From assembly GCA_020796225.1 (NCBI GenBank), contig CM036755.1, forward strand, positions 78,873,772-78,937,771: a DNA stretch of 64,000 nt, read 5' to 3'. This document shows, in pieces, positions 44,911 to 56,821 of the stretch. Origin of the DNA: Arion vulgaris. Taxonomy: Eukaryota > Mollusca > Gastropoda > Stylommatophora > Arionidae. Position numbers and translations under genes: made by a program. The stretch's first letter is position 1; each line of letters opens with the position of its first letter. The notes under the pieces were generated by a model. It was not told where the DNA came from, ran no database searches, and worked only from the letters and a program-made list of their open reading frames with translations.

Positions 44911-45428
44911 GTAAGTAGTATGACAGTGTCAGTTAGTACACAGTATGACGTAACGTACATCACTCGCATACACACACATACACACACACAGAGATATACA
45001 TGTATAAACCACACACGAGCAAGCAAGCGCGCACACACACATGCAAGCACACACAACTCGCACATACGCAAGCTAACAGTCACACATATACGCTCACACG
45101 TGGAAGCACTCAAAAATGCAAGCACACACACACGCAAATGCATGCACACACAGTTCACAAATGCAAGCGCGCAAATTATTAATATGCAATCACAGACACA
45201 CACACACACATGTGCGAGCATACACGCGCACAGACATATGCAAGAACGTAATGCTAACACACACACATATGCAACACATCTACAATCACATACACACACA
45301 TATATGCAGGCGCTCATAAACGCAGCACAACACAAAACCACAGAGAAAAAACCAAACATTTAAATACAAATTACTATTATTAAAGGGTTTTATTCTCTTC
45401 CACTCGTGTGTACTTGCACGTGTGTGCG
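44911..45428. repeat. intron start and CA-rich stretch
   Basis: 44960-45340 is a cryptic simple repeat of ACAC words mixed with GCAAGC and ATACAC. Open frames of 147-174 residues on both strands are artefacts of the composition. Confidence 0.85.
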
Positions 45429-45955
45429 GAAGAGAAAAATAATGGTAGAAGAGAAGAATAATGGTGGAAGAGAATAATAATGGTATAAGAGAAGAATAAT
45501 GGAGGAAGAGAAGAATAATGGAGGAAGAGAAGAATAATGGTGGAAGAGAAGAACAATGGTGGAAGAGGAGAATAATGGTGGAAGAGAAGAATAATGGTAT
45601 AAGAGAAGAATAATGGTATAAGAGAAGAATAATGGTATAAGAGAAGAATAATGGTATAAGAGAAGAATAATGGTGGAAGAGAATAATAATGGTATAAGAG
45701 AAGAATAATGGTATAAGAGAAGAATAATGGTATAAGAGAAGAATAATGGTATACGAGAAGAATAATGGTATAAGAGAAGAATAATGGTGGAAGAGAATAA
45801 TAATGGTATAAGAGAAGAATAATGGTATAAGAGAAAAATAATGGTATACGAGAAGAATAATGGTGGAAGAGAAGAATAATGGTGGAAGAGAAGAATAATG
45901 GTGGAAGAGAAGAATAATGGTATAAGAGAAGAATAATGGTGGAAGAAAATAATAA
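45429..45955. repeat. 19-bp purine-rich minisatellite, about 27 copies
   Basis: The unit is AATAATGGTATAAGAGAAG, with GTGGAAG alternating with GTATAAG. It lies in the main intron. Confidence 0.96.
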
Positions 45956-46354
45956 TAATAATTTCTATTTAAATGTTTAGTCTTTTCTCTGTAATTTTCA
46001 CCAATAACTTCTTGATAAAAGTGTGTGTGTGGGAGAGGGGTTGAGATAAATGTAGTGATCTTGTGTGTGCTTGTTCTAATGTACTTTGTAAGCTGTGATT
46101 TATTTTCTTAAGGCTGTTCTTGATGCCGTCACTCCATCTTTTACGTGGTACTCCTCTAGCTCTGTACTCGTTATAATTTTTCAGTGTGGCTCACTGTGGA
46201 AGTCGATACCAGGGCATTGTTGTCAGGTGTCCAATTATTATTAATTTAAAACCACCTTTATCTAAACAAGAACGTTATCATGAACAAATCAAGACATTAC
46301 ACAACTGTTGTGTGTATATATATATATTATCTTTGTTTATTGCAATAGAACCAT
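45956..46354. other. no gene seen, probable LINE scrap
   Basis: 46120-46200 on the minus strand has basic-tail-like codons resembling a LINE C-terminus. The rest is unassigned AT-rich intron. Confidence 0.35.
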
Positions 46355-46640
46355 TTTAATTAATAATTCCTCTCGTACCGTTATACGTTACATAGGGCCT
46401 GCAAGTAATTTCTCTATACCGCTCTATCCTGGGTAACTCGCTTAATCTCCTCCATGGAATTTAGACCGATATTTCTTGCTTCTCTCAGCAAAGTTCGTTT
46501 CAGGGTCTCCTTAGGTCGACCTCTCTTTCTTGAACCCTTTGCATCCCACTTCAATGCCTGCTTTGATATTCGTTGATCATTTCTCCTCAAGGTGTGTCCA
46601 ACATATCTCCATCTTCTCTTTCTTATAACAGTTGTTATTT
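46355..46640 (-). mobile_element. LINE ORF2 3' end, minus strand
   Basis: Reverse-complement copy of 37150-37435. GTACCGTTATACGTTACAT at the left is the shared 3' end, followed by the codons for ALCNV, RVAQDR, SMEEI, the RGRPK block and the RRNDQRISKQALK segment. Confidence 0.8.
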
Positions 46641-46839
46641 TAATTACTCTTACCTTTAATAATGACGTAATTTCATCGCTTCCTCGGTCTCTGACCCTTT
46701 TCTTTTAACGCCTCCCAGGGTAGCCCAGCACCCTTCAGTACCTTTAATAATAATCATCTTAATTGATGTTTCATCCTGAGAACAGATCTTAAACAAACAT
46801 TTGTAATTATTGATCGTCTTCTACTTTTCATATCCCCTC

Positions 46840-47050
46840 ATCTTCCCCTATCCTATCCTGATCATATCACCTTGTCTTCCCCTATCCTATCCTGATCATA
46901 TCCCCTTGTCTTCCCCTATCCTATCCTGATAATATCCCTTGTCTTCCCTATCCTATCCTGATCATATCACCTTGTCTTCCCTTATCATATCCTCATCATA
47001 TCTCCTTATCTTCCCTTATCATATCCTTATCTTCCCTTATCCTATCCTTA
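46840..47050. repeat. 34-bp pyrimidine-rich minisatellite
   Basis: About six decaying units of CTTGTCTTCCCCTATCCTAT then CCTGATCATATCAC. Confidence 0.9.
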
Positions 47051-47375
47051 TTTTACTATCTGTCTCTGGCTTATATCCGCACATCAATTTTTATTCCTCT
47101 ATTTCTCTCTCCCTGCTGGTGCCAGAACAAGACCTCTTTCGTTATGCTGACAACTGGTTTTTAAAAAATGTGTATAGTCTAAGCAACGATGTCATGTCTT
47201 GAGATTTCTTTCCATATGTTCGCTTTGTTTTGCTAGTACGTCCTTCATAGGTAACATCCTCCATAGCTCTAACATGCTGCCGTTCCGCTCCAAGTTCAAA
47301 TTCTCGGAAATCACTTGTCAAATCACCTTTGTATTCCAGTTTTGTTAGACTCAGACGAGTCCATGTTAAAAACAA

Positions 47376-48105
47376 CACCACGCGGAGACAAGGTTATATG
47401 ATGTCACAAATTAAATTTAGCACCACGCGGAGACAAGGTTATATGATGTCACAAATTAAATTTAGCACCACGCGGAGACAAGGTTATATGATGTCACAAA
47501 TTAAATTTAGCACCACGCGGAGACAAGGTTATATGATGTCACAAATTAAATTTAGCACCACGCGGAGACAAGGTTATATGATGTCACAAATTAAATTTAG
47601 CACCACGCGGAGACAAGGTTATATGATGTCACAAATTAAATTTAACAGCACGCGGAGCCAAGGTTATATGATGTCACAAATTAAATTTAGCACCACGCGG
47701 AGACAAGGTTATATGATGTCACAAATTAAATTTAGCACCACGCGGAGACAAGGTTATATAATGTCACAAATTAAATTTAGCACCACGCGGAGACAAGGTT
47801 ATATGATGTCACAAATTAAATTTAGCACCACGCGGAGACAAGGTTATATGATGTCACAAATTAAATTTAGCAGCACGCGGAGACAAGGTTATATGATGTC
47901 ACAAATTAAATTTAGCAGCACGCGGAGACAAGGTTATATGATGTCACAAATTAAATTTAGCAGCACGCGGAGCCAAGGTTATATGATGTCACAAATTAAA
48001 TTTAGCACCACGCGGAGACAAGGTTATATAATGTCACAAATTAAATTTAGCACCACGCGGAGACAAGGTTATATGATGTCACAAATTAAATTTAGCAGCA
48101 CGCTG
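47376..48105. repeat. 45-bp minisatellite, 16 copies
   Basis: The unit is CACCACGCGGAGACAAGGTT then ATATGATGTCACAAATTAAATTTAG. A 322-residue open frame through it repeats 15 residues. It is an artefact inside the intron. Confidence 0.97.
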
Positions 48106-48211
48106 AACGGCTTATGTTGGGCTGTGCCATGTCATACCAGCTCAACCCCTTCTGTTCAGCGGAAGCACCCATTGATTACGATATTTGTACTTCCAAAAAC
48201 TGATAGCGCTA

Positions 48212-48402
48212 GTGATGATCAGGACCGTGCGGTATATTTTCTCAGTACGATGCAAGTCTTCGAAATGCCGCCCTTAAAGGTTTTTTCTTTTAAATAACCT
48301 TCAATTGTGATTTTGATTTCTCTGCTTATGCCGCCCCTCTTATGGTGCCGCCTAATGCGGCCGCCTCTCTGTATCATAACACGGCACGGCCCTAGTGATG
48401 AT
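48212..48402. mobile_element. hAT-type MITE, 175 bp with TSD
   Basis: GTGATGAT at 48212-48219 and 48395-48402 flanks inverted ends CAGGACCGTGC and the complement TAGGGCCGTGC. The interior is rich in GCCGCC words. It is non-coding. Confidence 0.75.
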
Positions 48403-48624
48403 ATTGTTGTTGTTGTACACTTGAAACAGATGTGTACGTCGTTGTGGAATATCAAACTGCAGTTTTCTGTTGACTGGTCTTACAGCAGATCAAGCTAGGA
48501 AATATACCTACAGAAGAAGAGGTAGAGGACAGAAGAGAAATGGACGTCAGAGACAAGATGGACAGTGGCGGTTTGGAAGACAGGTCGAATGGTCTAAGTA
48601 TCTACCCATTAAATAAGAATAACA

Positions 48625-48800
48625 TTTCCCGTAGCTATTTCCCATATGGTTTGAGGTGCCTGTCGCTTCACATTTATATTCCTTAGTATGCAGGAGGTAG
48701 GAGGGTCAATTTGTTTCCTCACGTGTGAACGTCTAGTGTGAGGGCCAATTTGTTTCCTCAAATGTGGAACGTCGAGTGTGAGATTGAACCTCAACCATCT
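48625..48800 (-). mobile_element. tRNA-derived SINE, minus strand
   Basis: On the minus strand, TTGAGGTTCAATCTCAC holds a box B, followed by TCGACGTTCCACATTTGAGG. Part of this (about 48 bp) is duplicated in tandem. The body ends near GGCACCTCAAACC. Related to 30585-30735. Confidence 0.6.
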
Positions 48801-48849
48801 TGTTTAAAAAAGGGTTTTAAAGCCATAGGATTGACTTCAATGCACCGGG

Positions 48850-49160
48850 TTTTTACCTATATGGCTCAGTCCTCTCCGCAGAAATGGCACGCCACCTGCC
48901 GAGGGTATTGCTCGCCACCTGCTGAGGGTATTGCTCGCCACCTGCCGAGGGTATTGCTCGCCACCTGCCGAGGGTATTGCTCGCCACCTGCCGAGGGTAT
49001 TGCACAAAGCACGAACTCCGTAGCTCCGGCAACAATCCTAGGGTCTCTGGAAAAAATTGCACTCGTGAACAGAAAGCCGCGGTCCGGATTCAAACCCACG
49101 ACCTTCGACTCGCAAGGCAAAGGGTTTGTATACCACTCAGCCACAGAGACCCTTCAATCA
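48850..49160 (-). mobile_element. SINE with internal 23-bp minisatellite
   Basis: On the minus strand, the box B-like GGTCGTGGGTTTGAATCC (about 49112-49095) is followed by TTTTTTCCAGAGACCCTAGG, TTGCCGGAGCTACGGAGTTC and GTGCTTTGTGCAATACCC. The next 23 bp (GCAATACCCTC.GCAGGTGGC on the minus strand) are repeated five times at 48891-49004. Confidence 0.75.
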
Positions 49161-49259
49161 TCTTGTATCCAAGTCGATATGCAAAGCCACTATAGAATCC
49201 GTCCCACCATCTACACATTAGATACTGGAATTGCTGAAGGGAAAAACAACGAGGACTAA

Positions 49260-49430
49260 TTCTACAGAAGCTTGTTTATGACTTCGACATCTTCGTGAAC
49301 ATAGATTTTGAATCGTTCCAGCGATTTAAGGAGTTTTCGGTTGCCGGTTCTACAAGTTGAGCTGGAAACCTCGTGTTTTTTTAACCAGCAAGCACATGAG
49401 CCATGAGAATTCATGCCCTTCGAGATTATT
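49260..49430 (+). mobile_element. LINE C-terminal tail remnant
   Basis: ESFQRFKEFSVAGSTS and a following AGNLVF match the ESIKRFRQFGVTRCTS region of 21715-22375. It ends directly at the 33-bp array. Confidence 0.5.
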
Positions 49431-49805
49431 TTACTGTCTTCCCATACATATTTATTATTCATTTTACTGTCTTCCTATACATATTTATTATTCATTTTAC
49501 TGTCTTCCCATACATATTTATTATTCATTTTACTGTCTTCCCATACATATTTATTATTTATTTTACTGTCTTCCCATACATATTTATTATTCATTTTACT
49601 GTCTTCCCATACATATTTATTATTCATTTTACTGTCTTCCCATACATATTTGTTATTCATTTTACTGTCTTCCCATACATATTTATTATTCATTTTACTG
49701 TCTTCCCATACATATTTATTATTCATTTTACTGTCTTCCCATACATATTTATTATTTATTTTACTGTCTTCCCATATATATATTTATTATTTATTTTACT
49801 GTCTT
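49429..49805. repeat. 33-bp minisatellite, about 11 copies
   Basis: The unit is TTTTACTGTCTTCCCATACA then TATTTATTATTCA. All frames stay open because 33 is a multiple of 3; the resulting hydrophobic peptides are not genes. Confidence 0.97.
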
Positions 49806-50799
49806 AGAAGAACTCTGGTTAGAAAAAGAATTATTCATCATCATGTTTTGTTGAGAGAGGGGATAAATAAAACCCGTCTCATGTCTGTCCTTGTATTTTC
49901 TTTATTGTCTTGAAAAACTGTCAGACTCGAGCAGCTCTCGCGTAGTTCGACAACTGATTTGTGTGCATTAGAGTTTGGTGTCTTTTTTTTACACACACAC
50001 ACACGCACACGAACACGCACAAGCACACGCACAAGTGTGTGATCTGCTCCGTGATATACTATATTATTGTGTTGAAATCTATCTCTTACACTTGTACTTC
50101 TCTACTCAACAACATCAACACTAACTCGACCACTAACCAACAACATCAACACTAACTCGACCACTAACTAAATACAACTAAATCAAATGGCCGTTTCTAA
50201 ATTATACATCTGTATGTGAGAATCAATTCTCAACTTTTATTCATTTCTTTACTTCTTATTTCAATACAAAATAACACATACATCAAAAATAATTAAAATC
50301 CTGAAAAGATGAAAATAAAACAACATAAAACCTGCGACAAAGTAAAATGCAAACTACTAAACTATAGCATTCAATCTTCACTAAGTAATATTTAATGCAC
50401 CGATATCCTATTTCTAAAATGTTTCCAGCTTAACTCTACCTTGGCTTGCGATGTCCTTAGAAAAAACCTTGGTCAGTCACAATGCGTTATTTAACTCTCT
50501 AGCTAGTATTTCTGTCATATTACACACGAAGCTTGATCTCTTTAGCTTATCTCTGTTATAAGAATGTATTCTGCTATATGGCTGACATCTTTCTCATTAG
50601 GCTGTTATATGCTCCGTGGCGTGTCTTGCCCAACAGTTCAGATTAAATCCACCGTCTAGTTTTCTGCTCTATATGACATATGGGCTGATCCCTAGTTCTT
50701 TAGTTTCTTTTTCTCTCCAGTTATACCTTCAGTTCAACTGGTAGTTCTCTCTAGTTCTCTAACATGTTATATTCATTTTGCAATTCTACTCACATCTCA
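49806..50799. other. no gene seen, AT-rich intron
   Basis: Contains an ACAC run (49992-50030), a two-copy 31-bp repeat (AACAACATCAACACTAACTC at about 50108 and 50139) and otherwise unassigned sequence. Confidence 0.5.
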
Positions 50800-51442
50800 C
50801 AAGTCAGAGTAGACCTCTTCAAAACACTGCACCCTAGGTCCTTCTGTCTGCTATCTCTCTGCGAGTTCTGCAAGTCAGAGTAGGCCTCTTCAAAACGCTG
50901 CACCCTAGGTCCTTCTGTCTGCTATCTCTCTGCGATTTCTGCAAGTCAGAGTAGACCTCTTCAAAACACTGCACCCTAGGTCCTTCTGTCTGCTATCTCT
51001 CTGCGAGTTCTGCAAGTCAGAGTAGGCCTCTTCAAAACACTGCACCCTAGGTCCTTCTGTCTGCTATCTCTCTGCGATTTCTGCAAGTCAGAGTAGGCCT
51101 CTTCAAAACACTGCACCCTAGGTCCTTCTGTCTGCTATCTCTCTGCGAGTTCTGCAAGTCAGAGTAGACCTCTTCAAAACACTGCACCCTAGGTCCTTCT
51201 GTCTGCTATCTCTCTGCGATTTCTGCAAGTCAGAGTAGACTTCAAAACACTGCACCCTAGGTCCTTCTGTCTGCTATCTCTCTGCGATTTCTGCAAGTCA
51301 GAGTAGGCCTCTTCAAAACACTGCACCCTAGGTCCTTCTGTCTGCTATCTCTCTGCGATTTCTGCAAGTCAGAGTAGGCCTCTTCAAAACACTGCACCCT
51401 AGGTCCTTCTGTCTGCTATCTCTCTACGAGTTCTGCAAGTCA
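50800..51442. repeat. 71-bp minisatellite, 9 copies
   Basis: The unit starts CAAGTCAGAGTAGGCCTCTT and ends CTCTGCGAGTTCTG. GAGTTCTG and GATTTCTG units alternate in the first half, suggesting a 142-bp higher-order unit. One copy lacks CCTC. Confidence 0.97.
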
Positions 51443-51714
51443 GTCTTTCTATAAAATAAGTTCCTCTTGATACCTCTCTTTTTGCGTTCTAACTCTTTCT
51501 TATATCCTGGTGCAAATCTGAAGTTCTATTCTCTGACTTACAGATCACAGCAGAGTTGTTCTGCTCTATGTCTGTACTAAAACTATGAACTCCATCTATC
51601 TCCGTGTTATAATTCCTACACTGGACTGTCGATGCTACCTGCCTGAATTCTCAATCCTAACCTTCTCCTTGTTCCTATCGGCTGTCTGTCCCGTGTCTGC
51701 TTTCTCTGTGTCTC
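51443..51714. other. unassigned intron
   Basis: Pyrimidine-rich plus strand. An open frame at 51585-51854 partly overlaps the antisense LINE and has no domain. Confidence 0.45.
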
Positions 51715-52150
51715 TATATATCTCATCATCATCAAGGTGCGTATACTTTATAGGACGTTGCTCTCTTTGCAGCACATCTGAAATTCACTCTGTCTCTAGC
51801 CAGTTCCACCCACTTCGTCGATGGTCATGTTCATGGTTTTTTAATATCTTGTAGCCATCTTCTTCTTGGTCTGCCTCTGCGTCCTGGGAACCTGCCCTCT
51901 AGTATTGTTCTTTCCAGGCCATCGTGACGCTTGATGTGACCAAAGTATGTAATTTTTCTGTATAGTATGTTGTTTATCAGCCAATTCTCTTTAACATTTA
52001 GTTCTTTCAGAACATCAGTGTTCTTTCTTTTTCTGTCCATGGTATCCGTAGGATCTTTCTGTAGCATTTAGTTTCGAAGGACTGGATTTTCGTTCTTCAT
52101 TTTTGTGTAATAGTCCATGATTCACAACCATAAGTAGCCACTGGGAAAAT
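51715..52150 (-). mobile_element. LINE ORF2 3' end, minus strand
   Basis: The minus strand reads KNTDVLKELNVKENWLINNI, YRKITYFGHIKRHDGLERTI, GRRGRPRRRWLQDIKK, then a CAAKRATS-like end and a (GAT)n tail seen as ATCATCATC. It is a near copy of 37620-38154 in the opposite orientation. Confidence 0.8.
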
Positions 52151-52247
52151 GCATGATCTATTTATCTGCCAATCCAAAATCACAATTCTTTGTTCCTAGA
52201 CCTTTTTAGCTGGTCAGGAAATTTACCTTGCTAGAACTAATTGTCTG

Positions 52248-52345
52248 GTCCCTTGAGAACATTGGTCCCATGAGAACATTGGTCCCATGAGAACATTGGT
52301 CCCTTGAGAACATTGGTCCATTGAGAACATTGGTCCCTTGAGAAT
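52248..52345. repeat. 17-bp minisatellite, 5-6 copies
   Basis: The unit is GAGAACATTGGTCCCAT, with CCTT and CATT variants. Confidence 0.95.
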
Positions 52346-52617
52346 ACCACTGACCGGTTGTTCTGTCATTAACATCTCTCTTGACTTATTTCCCACTGGC
52401 TAAAAACTCTAGGAATCCTTTTGATCTCAACTTAACAGAAAACTGGACTACGTTCATCAATCTAGGAGAATGGTCGTAAAATTCCAAAATTCCGCTGTTT
52501 TACCTAAACTCTTCTAGTTTGTTCAAGTTTCCTTTCAAAATGAAATCTTCAATAGTATTATTAGCTCTAAAAATCTGAATCTGACATCTCTGGGGTACAT
52601 GTCCATCCCTAACTATA

Positions 52618-52835
52618 CCGATCGGTCAAAAGTTGAATTACCGGACGTTAACTTGTGTGATCGTCACCGGTAGCAACCATCAGTGCTGCCAATAGAAATT
52701 AGTCTCAAACCCTCCTTCCAGTCGGCTCTTAGTTCTGAAACGTTATCTGATCGATCACCAGTTTAATTACAGAACGTCATTTGTTTGATCTTCACGGGTA
52801 GCAACCTCCAGCGGTCCATAGGAATTCGATCCAAT
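52618..52835. repeat. two-copy degenerate repeat, about 120 bp
   Basis: CGATCGGTCAAAAGTTGAAT with GACGTTAACTTGTGTGATCG, then GGTAGCAACC, recur as CGATCACCAGTTTAATTACA with AACGTCATTTGTTTGATC and GGTAGCAACC. Confidence 0.55.
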
Positions 52836-52889
52836 TAGTTTTACCGCCCCTGAACACTTACGCACACACACACACACACAATACACACA

Positions 52890-53060
52890 CCACACACTTT
52901 CCGTTCTTGGTCGTCCTCTGTGTGGAGCTTCAGATGTGATTAATTTCTTTGAGTTCCTGTTCTACTCCTTGTCTTTTTGTATCTTCCCCAATTTTGTTTA
53001 CCCACTGAAGTACATCTCAATACAATTTTCTTACAAAGTTAGTCTCTATGCGTATCACAT
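52890..53060 (-). mobile_element. possible LINE C-terminal scrap
   Basis: Minus-strand codons resemble a WIGHV-R.ETNFVRK segment followed by a GRPR-like basic patch. Support is weak. Confidence 0.35.
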
Positions 53061-53122
53061 GTCCGATCCATATTCAATGTTCTCTTTTGAATGATGGTCT
53101 CTTGTTGACACTGTTTTTAAAC

Positions 53123-53425
53123 CCTCTTGTTGACACTGTGCAAGCAGTTCTTGGTTAGATGATAGTGCTCATATTCTCTTGTTAACACTGTGCAAGCAGT
53201 TCTTGGTTAGATGATGGTGCTCATATTCTCTTGTTGACACTGTGCAAGCAGTTCTTGGTTAGATGATGGTGCTCATATTCTCTTGTTGACACTGTGCAAG
53301 CAGTTCTTGGTTAGATGATGGTGCTCATATTCTCTTGTTGACACTGTGCAAGCAGTTCTTGGTTAGATGATGGTGCTCATATTCTCTTGTTGACACTGTG
53401 CAAGCAGTTCTTGGTTAGAGATAGT
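53123..53425. repeat. 52-bp minisatellite, 6 copies
   Basis: The unit is CTCTTGTTGACACTGTGCAA then GCAGTTCTTGGTTAGATGATGGTGCTCATATT. Confidence 0.97.
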
Positions 53426-53558
53426 GCTTGACGAGAACACGAGTAAGGTCTTTCGCAGACAAGTTGTATGGAAGGTAGACAGTTTAGACATATCTTGTTC
53501 TGTCATTCTCCAACATTCTCATCCAAATAGTAAAGTTGATGATATATATTAATCATGG

Positions 53559-53731
53559 TTCTGATCAGTGGCGGCCCGTGATAATTTTTGTTGGTGGGAC
53601 CGGACACAATTTTTCGGAAAAATTATTGTTTTGGGTTAGATTATATATTAGTATTTACACATTAGTTATAGATAATGTTTGGTGGGGCCCGCACCCACTG
53701 GCCCTTAATGAATAGCCGCCACTGTTCTGAT
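53559..53731. mobile_element. hAT-type MITE, 159 bp, second copy
   Basis: CAGTGGCGGCCCGTG and AATAGCCGCCACTG bound 53566-53724, with TTCTGAT repeated on both sides (8 bp if the last G is counted in the duplication). Internal CACTGGCCCTTAATGA matches 10636-10793. Confidence 0.85.
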
Positions 53732-53974
53732 GCTGTATTGGGCTGATTTCCAGACCATCTGAAGGGTCATGAATGCATGTCGTGCCTTACTCGTTCTGTA
53801 TTTTAAATATCAATCTATACTTTAACTATATATTCTTATCAATTGTTATTGTATGCTACAATAAATTGTATATGTTTTGCCATTATTATTTATTCTGAAA
53901 CAGATCATTTAAAATTATCTTTGACATTTATTTATTTCTCTTTAATGTTCTTCTTCTTTTTGCATTTCATGTCA
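53732..53974. other. unassigned AT-rich intron
   Basis: No feature was recognised. Confidence 0.5.
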
Positions 53975-54235
53975 CTCGTTTTTTTGGGTGGAGTAGGGCG
54001 TTTTTGTGGTGAAATAGTTAAACAGTTTACCTTGCGTTCTGAAGGTTGCGGGTTTGAATCCGGACCGCGTTGCTCGGCTCGTGAGTTCTTGGTTTTCCAG
54101 AGATCCCTTAGTATGATTGTTAGTGATACGGAGTTTGTGCTTTATAGAATACTCTCGACAAGAATTGGGATATTTTTGCGGAGGATAGAGGCCGTATGTG
54201 AAAACCCGGTGCAGTTACGGTACAGTCTTTTGCCT
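53975..54235 (+). mobile_element. tRNA-derived SINE, plus strand
   Basis: GTGGTGAAATAGTTAAACAG resembles box A, and GGTTGCGGGTTTGAATCCGG holds box B (about 54043-54062). The body (GTGAGTTCTTGGTTTTCCAG, GATACGGAGTTTGTGC) is a diverged match to 22560-22745. Confidence 0.75.
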
Positions 54236-54283
54236 TTTATTTCTCTTTTAAGAATAGGGATGAAAATAAGTTCAGCAAAAAAG

Positions 54284-54424
54284 AGAGTTCACAAATGGGG
54301 ACAAAATAGAGTTCACAAGTGAGGACAAAAAAGAGTTCACTAGGGGGAAAAAAAAGAGTTCACAAATGGGGACAAAATAGAGTTCACAAGTGGGGACAAA
54401 ATAGAGTCCACAAGTGGGAACAAA
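54284..54424. repeat. 24-bp minisatellite, about 6 copies
   Basis: The unit is GAGTTCACAAATGGGGACAA plus AATA, with length variation at the A and G runs. Confidence 0.93.
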
Positions 54425-54581
54425 AATCAAGTTAAATATTTCCTGCAAAATCAAGATTGTTGCCTGCGCAAGATACACATCCTTCCATCCAAGTATAGGT
54501 CAGCCCCAGATCTACCATTTATTTACAATAACCCACACACCTACACACAAGATCATTTACCATCCTACAATCCCCCATCAT

Positions 54582-56176
54582 TCAACTGTGCCCCAACATT
54601 CTCAATCGATCAACTGTGCTCCAACATTCTCAATCGATCAACTGTGCTCCAACATTCTCAATCGATCAACTGTGCTCCAACATTCTCAATCGATCAACTG
54701 TGCTCCAACATTCTCAATCGATCAACTGTGCTCCAACATTCTCAATCGATCAACTGTGCCCCAACATTCTCAATCGATCAACTGTGCTCCAACATTCTCA
54801 ATCGATCAACTGTGCTCCAACATTCTCAATCGATCAACTGTGCTCCAACATTCTCAATCGATCAACTGTGCTCCAACATTCTCAATCGATCAACTGTGCT
54901 CCAACATTCTCAATCGATCAACTGTGCTCCAACATTCTCAATCGATCAACTGTGTCCCAACATTCTCAATCGATCAACTGTGCTCCAACATTCTCAATCG
55001 ATCAACTGTGCTCCAACATTCTCAATCGATCAACTGTGCTCCAACATTCTCAATCGATCAACTGTGCTCCAACATTCTCAATCGATCAACTGTGCTCCAA
55101 CATTCTCAATCGATCAACTGTGCTCCAACATTCTCAATCGATCAACTGTGCTCCAACATTCTCAATCGATCAACTGTGCTCCAACATTCTCAATCGATCA
55201 ACTGTTCTCCAACATTCTCAATCGATCAACTGTGCTCCAACATTCTCAATCGATCAACTGTGCTCCAACATTCTCAATCGATCAACTGTGCCCCAACATT
55301 CTCAATCGATCAACTGTGCCCCAACATTCTCAATCGATCAACTGTGCTCCAACATTCTCAATCGATCAACTGTGCTCCAACATTCTCAATCGATCAACTG
55401 TGCTCCAACATTCTCAATCGATCAACTGTGCTCCAACATTCTCAATCGATCAACTGTGTCCCAACATTCTCAATCGATCAACTGTGCTCCAACATTCTCA
55501 ATCGATCAACTGTGCCCCAACATTCTCAATCGATCAACTGTGCTCCAACATTCTCAATCGATCAACTGTGCCCCAACATTCTCAATCGATCAACTGTGCT
55601 CCAACATTCTCAATCGATCAACTGTGCTCCAACATTCTCAATCGATCAACTGTGCTCCAACATTCTCAATCGATCAACTGTGCCCCATTATTCTCAATCG
55701 ATCAACTGTGCTCCAACATTCTCAATCGATCAACTGTGCTCCAACATTCTCAATCGATCAACTGTGCTCCAACATTCTCAATCGATCAACTGTGCCCCAA
55801 CATTCTCAATCGATCAACTGTGCTCCAACATTCTCAATCGATCAACTGTGCTCCAACATTCTCAATCGATCAACTGTGCCCCAACATTCTCAATCGATCA
55901 ACTGTGCTCCAACATTCTCAATCGATCAACTGTGCTCCAACATTCTCAATCGATCAACTGTGCTCCAACATTCTCAATCGATCAACTGTGCCCCATTATT
56001 CTCAATCGATCAACTGTGCTCCAACATTCTCAATCGATCAACTGTGTCCCAACATTCTCAATCGATCAACTGTGCTCCAACATTCTCAATCGATCAACTG
56101 TGCTCCAACATTCTCAATCGATCAACTGTGCTCCAACATTCTCAATCGATCAACTGTGCCCCATTATTCTCAATCG
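54582..56176. repeat. 28-bp minisatellite, about 57 copies
   Basis: The unit is TGCTCCAACATTCTCAATCG then ATCAACTG. Variants are TGCCCC, TGTCCC, TTCTCC and CCCATTATTC. Each unit has an ATCGAT palindrome. As 28 is not a multiple of 3, successive units shift frame, and with no stop in any phase all three plus frames stay open for 520-600 codons. Not coding. Confidence 0.98.
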
Positions 56177-56219
56177 ACCAAATCTAACACGGGCACAATA
56201 TTATTGAAATAACAGACCT

Positions 56220-56400
56220 CTGATCTTCTTCTTCTACACTTCGCCCCAAAGGAGACATAGGTCCTCAACCAAGACCTTGCAAGCTCTCGTGCACTTGGTT
56301 GCAGTTTTATAACTGAGTATTTTTTACTGGATGGAGTAGCTAATCCAACGCCAAACTTCCAATTTCGCCGTATAGTATACTGTATGTGATAGGTATTAGT
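56220..56400. repeat. probable retroposon 3' region
   Basis: TTTTTTACTGGATGGAGTAGCTAATCCAACGCCAA is similar to a phrase common at ends of dispersed repeats in invertebrates, preceded by a TTCTTCTTCT run that could be an inverted (GAA)n tail. Confidence 0.35.
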
Positions 56401-56439
56401 GGTTCTATTATTTACCCCTATTTAGTCTAGGCACATGTG

Positions 56440-56665
56440 CTGAGAATCTCATCGTCTATATTGCGATCAGATCTCATATCAGACATGTATGCACATACCA
56501 TTCTACCAATTCTAAGTAGCTCTCTTTCGATCCCTACCCACTTAGTCAGCTATTAGTCTGTTACCAGGGTCACCACTTGAAGGTGGGGTAGGATCTTGAT
56601 CAGTTCCAGCTCACTGACCGTGTATATTCTTACATTATTGCGCCTGCGGCCCCACATCTGATTTA
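56440..56665. repeat. interspersed repeat, copy 2 of 2
   Basis: Shares GATCCCTACCCACTTAG, GGTGGGGTAGGATCTTGATC and CCAGCTCACTGACC with 2965-3190. Confidence 0.6.
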
Positions 56666-56821
56666 TATATATATGATGAGAGGAATCTGAATCTAAATCA
56701 CAAACCTGACCTACATTGCTACATCCCTGGTCAGAGAAATGTCACAATGAACTTGATGCTGGATCGATGGTGTCGTTATATTGATCGTGGTCATCCTGAC
56801 CCCCTGTGAAACATGTACCAC

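Noticed and set aside
44920..45363. Histidine/threonine-rich open frames on both strands
   Set aside because: They follow from CA-rich simple sequence in the intron just after the GTAAGT donor.
47329..48297. Open frame of 322 residues
   Set aside because: 45-bp array inside an intron; non-repeat ends show no domain.
54414..56207. Open frames of 520-600 codons in all three plus frames
   Set aside because: They are produced by the 28-bp array, whose unit contains no stop in any phase; the peptide is the same repeat in each frame and there is no unique domain.
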